The translations under genes were made by a program, and so were the position numbers. The notes under the pieces were generated by a model that saw nothing but the letters and a program-made list of their open reading frames with translations, was not told where the DNA came from and did not search any database. A stretch of 17,128 nucleotides of DNA. Source: Alphaproteobacteria bacterium (GTDB lineage: Bacteria; Pseudomonadota; Alphaproteobacteria; UBA2136; UBA6156). Positions 12,650-17,128 of the stretch are shown here, piece after piece; position 1 is the stretch's first letter; each line of letters opens with the position of its first letter. The stretch lies in NCBI GenBank assembly GCA_020249005.1, contig JADCGN010000066.1, positions 1 through 17,128 of the forward strand, in the 5' to 3' direction.

Positions 12650-12674
12650 AGCCCCTCGCACGAGGGGCTTTTTT
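12650..12674 (+). terminator. Rho-independent terminator after the small Pro/Ala/Glu-rich gene
   Basis: AGCCCCTC/GAGGGGCT forms an 8-bp stem with a GCAC loop (12650-12669), ending in six T (12669-12674). It insulates the gene from the rplJ promoter six bases later. Confidence 0.92.
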
Positions 12675-12679
12675 AGTGG

Positions 12680-12708
12680 TTGACAGCGCGGTGATTTTCT
12701 CGTTAAAC
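12680..12708 (+). promoter_or_regulatory. Promoter for rplJ-rplL
   Basis: A perfect TTGACA (12680-12685) is followed after 17 bases by TTAAAC (12703-12708). It lies immediately after the preceding terminator and about 185 bases before the rplJ start, so it should drive the L10-L12 operon with a long leader. Confidence 0.55.
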
Positions 12709-12734
12709 GCCCTTAACACCTGAAGACCGTCAGT

Positions 12735-12767
12735 GCCCATGGCAGGTTTCCTTTGTGGAAATCGGGC
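12735..12767 (+). promoter_or_regulatory. Bulged hairpin in the rplJ leader, candidate L10 binding site
   Basis: GGTTTCC (12745-12751) pairs with GGAAATC (12757-12763) across a 5-nt loop. GCCC (12735-12738) pairs with GGGC (12764-12767), leaving a 6-nt one-sided bulge. Leaders of rplJ in many bacteria fold into a bulged stem bound by L10(L12)4 for feedback. Position and bulge fit, but I have not matched the consensus. Confidence 0.4.
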
Positions 12768-12892
12768 TTAATCCACCAGCTGACCGAGGGGCTCTGGAAC
12801 GGCTTACGCCGTGTCTCTTGCCGATTTGAAGGTGCCTTGTGCCGCAATGGGGCGGCATGAGACCCATACAACCGACTGAAAGTGTGATTCTG

Positions 12893-13372
12893 ATGAACCG
12901 CACCGAAAAAGCGGCCTTTGTGAACGCGCTAAGCCAAGGCTTAAGCGGCACCAAGGCGATGGTCGTGGCCCACTACCGCGGGCTGACGGTGAAGCAGCTT
13001 GCTGCGTTGCGCCGCCAAATGCGCGCGGAAGGCGGACAGGTTCAGGTGGCCAAAAACCGCCTGGCTAAGTTAGCCTTTAAGGGCACGCCCTACGAGCAGC
13101 TGAACGACCTGATGACCGGCCCGACCATCTTGGCCTTTGCCAGCGATGAGCTGGCCCCGGCCCGGATTACCCAAAAATTTGCCGACGCGAACGACGCGAT
13201 GGTGATTTTGGGCGGTATCATGGATGGCAAAGTGCTGAGCAAAGCCGAGGTGAAAACCTACGCCAGCCTGCCGAGCCTGAATGAGCTGCGTGGCAAGCTG
13301 GTGGGCCTGCTACAGGCGCCTGGCGCCCAACTGGCCCGCGTGACCAAGGCCTACGCCGACAAGGCCGCCTAA
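12893..13372 (+). CDS. rplJ: 50S ribosomal protein L10
   Basis: L10 forms the base of the ribosomal stalk, binding 23S rRNA through its N-terminal domain and L12 dimers through its C-terminal helix. From ATG 12893 the product is 159 residues: MNRTEKAAFVNALSQGLSG, VVAHYRGLTVKQLAALRRQM, GGQVQVAKNRLAKLAF, then LVGLLQAPGAQLARVTKAY near the end. An in-frame GTG at 12839 would add 18 residues without family similarity, so I reject it. The ribosome-binding site is weak (GAAAGTG), which would fit leader-based translational control. rplL follows 53 bases later; neither rplK-rplA upstream nor rpoB downstream is present. Confidence 0.97.
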   Translation: MNRTEKAAFVNALSQGLSGTKAMVVAHYRGLTVKQLAALRRQMRAEGGQVQVAKNRLAKLAFKGTPYEQLNDLMTGPTILAFASDELAPARITQKFADANDAMVILGGIMDGKVLSKAEVKTYASLPSLNELRGKLVGLLQAPGAQLARVTKAYADKAA

Positions 13373-13425
13373 CCCGGAAACCAAGTGTTTCTTAAGTAAA
13401 CTTACTGAACCAAAGGAAACCAAAC

Positions 13426-13791
13426 ATGAGCAATCTGCAAAATCTGGTAGAAGAGCTGAGCAAACTGACCGTGCTGGAAGCGGCCGAGCTGAGCAAAATG
13501 CTGGAAGAAAAGTGGGGTGTCTCCGCCGCGGCCCCGGTGGCTGCTGCCGCCGCCGCTGCTGGCCCGGCTGCTGAAGAGCAAACCGAGTTCACCGTGCACC
13601 TGGCCGCCGCTGGCGACAAGAAGATCGACGTGATCAAGATCGTGCGCGAACTGACCGGCCTGGGCCTGAAGGAAGCCAAGGACCTGGTGGAAGGCGCTCC
13701 GCAAGTGGTGAAAGAAGGCGTGGCCAAGAAGGACGCCGAAGAAATGAAGAAGAAGCTGGAAGCCGTTGGCGCCAAAGTGGAACTCAAGTAG
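13426..13791 (+). CDS. rplL: 50S ribosomal protein L7/L12
   Basis: L7/L12 forms the mobile stalk dimers that recruit and activate translation GTPases. The 121-residue product has the N-terminal dimerisation helix pair (LQNLVEELSKLTVLEAAELS, about 4-23). An Ala-rich hinge follows (residues 33-49, with runs of Ala). The C-terminal domain starts at EFTVHLAAAGDKKIDVIKIV and includes RELTGLGLKEAKDLVEGAP, the factor-binding face. AAAGGAA lies 7-8 bases before ATG 13426. It ends the operon; a GC-rich hairpin follows. Confidence 0.99.
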   Translation: MSNLQNLVEELSKLTVLEAAELSKMLEEKWGVSAAAPVAAAAAAAGPAAEEQTEFTVHLAAAGDKKIDVIKIVRELTGLGLKEAKDLVEGAPQVVKEGVAKKDAEEMKKKLEAVGAKVELK

Positions 13792-13808
13792 TTCTTACCT
13801 CTTCATTG

Positions 13809-13829
13809 ACGGGCCCCACTGGGGCCCGT
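13809..13829 (+). terminator. Terminator hairpin between convergent rplL and the Hsp70 gene
   Basis: ACGGGCCCC/GGGGCCCGT is a perfect 9-bp stem with a 3-nt loop. The plus-strand tail (TGTATTTGCTT) is only moderately T-rich, and the minus side has no T run, so it probably serves rplL mainly. Confidence 0.65.
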
Positions 13830-13838
13830 TGTATTTGC

Positions 13839-15095
13839 TTAAGTAGCAAATTTCCGCTGGGCATCCAGCGTCAGGCCTAAGCCCACACTGCCGAACAAAT
13901 CGCCTTCTATCACCTGGGCGGCGGGAAACTGCGCCAGCACGCTGGCTTTTACTGCCGGAATTTGGCTGGAACCGCCGGTAAGAAAGATTGCTTGCAGGGC
14001 GGTTGGTGGTACTCTGGCCTGCTGCACGGTGGCCAGGGCGGTGGCGGCGATGCGGGCCACTGCGGGGGCAATGGCGGCTTCCAACTGGGTACGGGTGAGT
14101 GTTTGCACCAATGGCTGCCCGGGCAACGGCAGGTTCAGCGTGCTGGCAGCGGCGGTGGTGAGAGCGATTTTGGCGGCTTCCACCTGCCCGGCCAGGGCGT
14201 GGCCCAGGCGCCCTTCAATCACCGCCAACAAGCGCTCCAGCAAAGCCGGTTCGGCGGCCTCATGCCGCAGTTGCCGCAGTTCGTGGAGCGTTTCCTTGGT
14301 GTTAAGGCTGTGGATGCGCTGCCAGGTGGCGAGGTCGTAATAGTACCGGGTGGGCAATTCATAGCCGGTGGTGCGGTAATGGCTGCCCTTCCCCAGCAGC
14401 GGCATGACTTCGGCCAGACTGAACAGGCGGTCGAAGTCCGTCCCACCCAGGTGCACCCCTTGATTGGCGAGAATATCAGCTTGGCGATCGGTGGCTTTGG
14501 CCCGTTCCGGCGAAACGCGCACCACGGAAAAGTCGGCGGTGCCGCCGCCAATATCCACAATCAGGGCCAGCTGTTCGGCGCTGACCTGCCGTTCGTATGC
14601 CAGGGCCGCGGCGATCGGCTCGTACTGAAAGGCAATCTCGGTAAAGCCTTGGGCACGGGCGGCGGCTTCCAGTTGGTTTTGGGCCGCACGGTCGGCCACC
14701 GGGTCGTCATCGACAAACTGCACCGGGCGCCCCAGCACCACCTGGGTCAGTTCCTGACCCGTGGCGGCTTCGGCGCGGGCTTTCAGTTGGTGCAGCAGCA
14801 GGCCGATAATTTCGGTAAAGGCCAGGCGGCGGCGCTTCAGCTGGGTGGTTTCCGTCATCAGGCTGCTGCCCAACACGCTTTTCAGCGCGCGCAACAACCG
14901 CCCTTGGGTGCCCGCCGTGTAGGCTGCCACCGCCGCGCGGCCGAAGGCGACGCTGTCGTCTTCAAAATTAAAGAAAATGGCGCTGGGCAGGGTTGGCTTG
15001 CCTGCCTCTAACGGCACCAAGGTGGGCGTACCCTGCTGCCACACCCCGATGGTGGAGTTGGAGGTGCCGAAATCCAGGCCGCAGGCGCCGCGCAT
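13839..15095 (-). CDS. yegD: Hsp70-family ATPase of the YegD type, lacking a substrate-binding domain
   Basis: This is an actin-fold ATPase of the Hsp70 superfamily; the cellular role of YegD proteins is poorly known. The 418-residue product has the phosphate-1 loop CGLDFGTSNSTIGV (5-18), the connect motif YEPIAAALAYE (158-168), phosphate-2 VDIGGGTADFSVV (180-192) and the adenosine motif FLTGGSSQIPAVK (from about 371). It ends after the ATPase fold, so there is no DnaK-type peptide-binding domain or lid. An extra segment with many Tyr and His (about 225-265) follows the LGGTDFD motif. ATG 15095 is 8 bases after the pyrH stop and has no clear ribosome-binding site, so translation is probably coupled to pyrH. 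Confidence 0.88.
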   Translation of the reverse strand: MRGACGLDFGTSNSTIGVWQQGTPTLVPLEAGKPTLPSAIFFNFEDDSVAFGRAAVAAYTAGTQGRLLRALKSVLGSSLMTETTQLKRRRLAFTEIIGLLLHQLKARAEAATGQELTQVVLGRPVQFVDDDPVADRAAQNQLEAAARAQGFTEIAFQYEPIAAALAYERQVSAEQLALIVDIGGGTADFSVVRVSPERAKATDRQADILANQGVHLGGTDFDRLFSLAEVMPLLGKGSHYRTTGYELPTRYYYDLATWQRIHSLNTKETLHELRQLRHEAAEPALLERLLAVIEGRLGHALAGQVEAAKIALTTAAASTLNLPLPGQPLVQTLTRTQLEAAIAPAVARIAATALATVQQARVPPTALQAIFLTGGSSQIPAVKASVLAQFPAAQVIEGDLFGSVGLGLTLDAQRKFAT

Positions 15096-15103
15096 GGGCG
15101 GCG

Positions 15104-15805
15104 CTACTGCACCAGGGTAAACTTCGCCTTGCCTTGCAAGGCTTCGGCCACATCGCCCACCTTGCAGACCATCAGCGGCAGTTGGTTTTCCCGGCAGAGT
15201 GCCACGGCGGCGCCATCCATTACCTTCAGGTCATCGACCAACACATCCTTGTAGGAGAGTTTGGGCAGGTGTTTGGCGGCGGGATTCTTGACCGGGTCGC
15301 TGTCGTAGATGCCATCCACCTTGGTGGCCTTGATGTACACCTGGGCGCCGATTTCAATCGCGCGCAGGGCGCCGGCGGTGTCGGTGGTGAAGAACGGGTT
15401 GCCAGTGCCGGCGGCGAAAATCACAATCCGGCCCTTCTCCATGTGGCGCATGGCGCGGCGGCGGATGTAGGGCTCGGCCACGCGGTCGATTTCAATCGCG
15501 CTCATCACGCGGCTGTGCACCCCTTTGCTTTCCAGCACGCTTTGCAGCGCCAGCGCGTTGATTACGGTCGCCAACATCCCCATTTGGTGGCCTTGCGCGG
15601 CTTCGATGCCGAGCGCCGCCACTTCCTTGCCGCGGATCATGTTGCCGCCACCGATCACCACCGCCACCTGCACCCCTTGGTTGTGCAAATCTTTCAGTTC
15701 ATTGGCGATTTCCTGCAGGCTGGGCATATCCAGCACGCGGTCGTGGCTTTCGCCCGCCACCCGTTCGCCCGAAACCTTGACCAAAATGCGTGTGTAGCTG
15801 CTCAT
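15104..15805 (-). CDS. pyrH: UMP kinase
   Basis: UMP kinase phosphorylates UMP to UDP in pyrimidine nucleotide synthesis and is hexameric with allosteric control. From ATG 15805 the product is 233 residues, the family length. Landmarks are ILVKVSGERVAG (7-18), VVIGGGNMIRGKEVA (49-63), HQMGMLATVINALAL (73-87), FAAGTGNPFFTTDTAGALRA (130-149) and KATKVDGIYDSDPVKNP (159-175). Upstream in-frame codons to 15865 run into the rpsI terminator and lack similarity. The ribosome-binding site is weak (TAGGGTG). The usual neighbours tsf and frr are absent; instead an Hsp70 gene follows closely. Confidence 0.97.
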   Translation of the reverse strand: MSSYTRILVKVSGERVAGESHDRVLDMPSLQEIANELKDLHNQGVQVAVVIGGGNMIRGKEVAALGIEAAQGHQMGMLATVINALALQSVLESKGVHSRVMSAIEIDRVAEPYIRRRAMRHMEKGRIVIFAAGTGNPFFTTDTAGALRAIEIGAQVYIKATKVDGIYDSDPVKNPAAKHLPKLSYKDVLVDDLKVMDGAAVALCRENQLPLMVCKVGDVAEALQGKAKFTLVQ

Positions 15806-15865
15806 GGCCCGCACCCTACGCAAGCCGCAGCGGGCTGGCAACCCAAGCCAAGAGGACGGACGCAC

Positions 15866-15893
15866 AAAAAGCCGCCCACACGGGCGGCTTTTT
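15866..15893 (-). terminator. Rho-independent terminator of rplM-rpsI (symmetrical)
   Basis: AAAAA-GCCGCCC-ACAC-GGGCGGC-TTTTT is a perfect 7-bp stem with a 4-nt loop and T runs in both directions. It lies 14 bases after the rpsI stop and 60 bases before pyrH, so it separates the two minus-strand units. Confidence 0.92.
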
Positions 15894-15907
15894 GGCAGGC
15901 CAGCAGC

Positions 15908-16333
15908 TTAGCGCTTGCTGAACTGGGTGGAACGGCGGGCTTTGTGCTTGCCGTACTTCTTGCTTTCCACCACGCGTGGGTCGCGGGTGAGGAAACCCAG
16001 CTTCTTCAGCGCCGGGCGGTTGGCTTGGTCGTAGGCTTCCAGCGCCTTGGCGATGCCATGACGCAGCGCCCCGGCTTGGCCCGACAAACCGCCGCCGTGG
16101 CAACGGGCGTTGATATCAAACTTGCCGGCCATGTCGATAGCCAGGAAGGGCTGGTTGGAGATCATCTGCAACACCGGGCGGCCGAAGTATTCTTCCAGCT
16201 TGCGGCCGTTGATGGTGATGTTGCCCTTGCCTTTGGTCAACCACACGCGGGCGACCGAGGTTTTGCGCTTGCCGGTGGCGTAAAAGCGGCCGGCTTTGGC
16301 GTTGGTGGCTTCAATGTTTTTGGCGATGCTCAT
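15908..16333 (-). CDS. rpsI: 30S ribosomal protein S9
   Basis: S9 sits in the small-subunit head, and its C-terminal tail reaches the P-site tRNA. The product is 141 residues. After an N-terminal leader of about 15 residues the family core starts: GRFYATGKRKTSVARVWL, GNITINGRKLEEYFGRPVL, CHGGGLSGQAGALRHGIAKA, LKKLGFLTRDPRVVESKKYG. The invariant tail ends KARRSTQFSKR, with the terminal Lys-Arg that touches tRNA. AAGGAAGG overlaps the rplM stop region, and the ATG at 16333 follows by 15 bases, the normal rplM-rpsI pair. Confidence 0.98.
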   Translation of the reverse strand: MSIAKNIEATNAKAGRFYATGKRKTSVARVWLTKGKGNITINGRKLEEYFGRPVLQMISNQPFLAIDMAGKFDINARCHGGGLSGQAGALRHGIAKALEAYDQANRPALKKLGFLTRDPRVVESKKYGKHKARRSTQFSKR

Positions 16334-16348
16334 CTCTGGGCCCCTTCC

Positions 16349-16804
16349 TTACTTGCCAGCTTTGGCGGTGGGTTGAATCACCACCGGGTTCTGCCCGGCG
16401 TGCGGATGGTTGCTGCCCTTGTACACGTGCAGCTTGCCGAACATGCTGCGCGCCAGCGGGCTGTCTTTCGGCAGCATGCGCTTCACCGCGCGTTCGATCA
16501 GGCGCTCGGGGTGGGCGCCCTTCAGCTCATCGCCGGCGATGATGGTCTTGAGCCCACCAATCCAGCCGGTGTGGTAATGAAATTGCATGTTTTGCGCCTT
16601 GTGGCCGGTCAGCTTCACCTTTTCGGCGTTCAGCACCACCACGTGGTCGCCACCATCTACGTGCGCGGTGTAGGTGGGCTTGTGCTTGCCCCGCAGCAGC
16701 GTGGCAATTTGGGTGGCCAGGCGGCCCAGCGGCACACCTTCGGCATCAATCACCAGCCAGGCGTGCTTGGCCTCGGCCGGCTTTTGGCTATGGGTTAGGT
16801 TCAT
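16349..16804 (-). CDS. rplM: 50S ribosomal protein L13
   Basis: L13 is an early-assembly 23S rRNA-binding protein. From ATG 16804 the product is 151 residues. It contains KHAWLVIDAEGVPLGRLATQ, LLRGKHKPTYTAHVDGGDHV, VVLNAEKVKLTGHKAQNMQF, HTGWIGGLKTIIAG and VKRMLPKDSPLARSMFGKLH, then VYKGSNHPHAGQNPVVI, all diagnostic. Two further in-frame ATGs (16831, 16828) lie upstream, but AAAGG ends 8 bases before ATG 16804, so I choose it. The N and C termini differ from E. coli only in non-conserved parts. rpsI follows. Confidence 0.97.
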   Translation of the reverse strand: MNLTHSQKPAEAKHAWLVIDAEGVPLGRLATQIATLLRGKHKPTYTAHVDGGDHVVVLNAEKVKLTGHKAQNMQFHYHTGWIGGLKTIIAGDELKGAHPERLIERAVKRMLPKDSPLARSMFGKLHVYKGSNHPHAGQNPVVIQPTAKAGK

Positions 16805-16859
16805 AGCGGTAACCTTTGTTACGTTCATCATGCGCCTAAAATGAATTAAATTTCAGGCA

Positions 16860-16884
16860 TAAGCTACTGTTTTTAAATAGCTTA
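16860..16884 (-). promoter_or_regulatory. Hairpin in the rplM leader
   Basis: TAAGCTA and TAGCTTA form a 7-bp stem around an 11-nt AT-rich loop, flanked on both sides by a direct AGGCAT repeat (16855-16860 and 16884-16889). It lies in the predicted rplM leader, 56 bases before ATG 16804. It might be a regulatory stem. On either strand it lacks a proper T tract. Confidence 0.35.
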
Positions 16885-16936
16885 GGCATCTGCAACCGCA
16901 TGGATTGCCCGGGTTTCGCCATCCACCCGTGGAGGG

Positions 16937-16965
16937 CTTTTGGCGGGTTTACCGATGTTTGTCAA
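16937..16965 (-). promoter_or_regulatory. Candidate promoter for rplM-rpsI
   Basis: On the minus strand TTGACA (16965-16960) is followed after 17 bases by CAAAAG (16942-16937), a weak -10. The leader would be about 125 nt. The wider gap 16805-17104 has no gene. It holds this site, the hairpin at 16860-16884, an AT-rich patch with a repeated ACCATA motif (about 17006-17022), and the plus-strand leader hairpins. Confidence 0.4.
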
Positions 16966-17042
16966 TGATTTTCCAGCAAATTTAGCAGGTAGACTTCTAA
17001 AAATTACCATAAAATACCATACCTCTTAATGAAGTTGTTTCC

Positions 17043-17085
17043 GCAGGAAGCAACCTGCACCCTGCCTGCGCGGGTTCCGTGCAGG
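17043..17085 (+). promoter_or_regulatory. Mutually exclusive hairpins upstream of the last gene
   Basis: GCAGG (17043-17047) can pair with CCTGC (17054-17058), while CCTGCAC (17054-17060) can pair with GTGCAGG (17079-17085). The shared CCTGC segment means only one can form at a time. Two more CCTGC units lie at 17061-17069. This sits 20 bases before the start codon at 17105. Switching function is conjecture. Confidence 0.35.
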
Positions 17086-17104
17086 CCAAACCCCCGAGGA
17101 TTCA

Positions 17105-17128
17105 ATGACCATTTCCTTTCGTTTCTTC
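17105..17128 (+). CDS. Start of an unidentified plus-strand gene (partial)
   Basis: A GAGGA ribosome-binding site (17096-17100) lies 4 bases before ATG 17105, and eight open codons (MTISFRFF) reach the window edge. The hydrophobic, aromatic-rich start could be a membrane or secreted protein, but eight residues do not allow a call. Confidence 0.45.

Noticed and set aside
13962..15011. A 349-codon plus-strand frame opposite the Hsp70 gene.
   Set aside because: Antisense shadow; the minus-strand frame has every Hsp70 nucleotide-binding motif.
14993..16798. A 601-codon open frame on the plus strand opposite pyrH, rpsI and rplM.
   Set aside because: It runs through three real genes and across a strong terminator hairpin; it is a by-product of codon bias.

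Overview
The window is a GC-rich, gene-dense piece of bacterial chromosome, most likely from an alphaproteobacterium. The main evidence is protein character. RlmE carries the DMAANT-type motif in place of the gammaproteobacterial DMAPN. L33 is the cysteine-free type, and L10, L16 and L17 read as alphaproteobacterial to me. CheW and FliI imply a motile, chemotactic cell. I cannot name a genus. No rRNA, tRNA, CRISPR array, insertion sequence or phage gene is visible.

Layout. (1) Positions 1-5430, minus strand: the S10 operon, rpsJ-rplC-rplD-rplW-rplB-rpsS-rplV-rpsC-rplP-rpmC-rpsQ and the first bases of rplN, with short gaps and good ribosome-binding sites. It is preceded by its own promoter (5647-5675) and a structured leader of about 210 nt containing a terminator-like hairpin. 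(2) 5690-9034: cheW (minus, with terminator), then divergent fliI and dapE (plus, with terminator). (3) 9049-9796: a two-gene rpmG-rplQ operon (minus) with its own promoter and a three-hairpin 3' region. (4) 9842-12674: rnhA (minus) head-to-head with rlmE, then a bactofilin gene, a gamma-carbonic-anhydrase-like gene and a small membrane-anchored Pro/Ala/Glu-rich protein with a strong terminator. (5) 12680-13829: rplJ-rplL with a TTGACA promoter and a folded leader. (6) 13839-15805, minus: pyrH followed closely by a YegD-type Hsp70 lacking the substrate-binding domain. (7) 15866-16965, minus: rplM-rpsI with terminator and a candidate promoter/leader. (8) 17043-17128: folded leader and first codons of a plus-strand gene running off the window.

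Most of the window serves protein synthesis: ribosomal proteins, rRNA methylation (RlmE) and UMP phosphorylation (PyrH). What stands out is the arrangement. Ribosomal-protein genes that usually sit in larger clusters with rpoA, rpoBC, fusA/tuf or rplKA are here small self-contained units. Each has its own candidate TTGACA-type promoter, and they are interspersed with motility, lysine/peptidoglycan-precursor, cytoskeletal and RNA-processing genes. I did not find a clear new multi-gene defence or metabolic system. The most promising unexplained signals are regulatory RNA structures, a REP-like palindrome read in frame inside rplD, a possible clamp-binding motif on RNase HI, the pyrH-Hsp70 pairing and the Pro/Ala/Glu-rich small protein.
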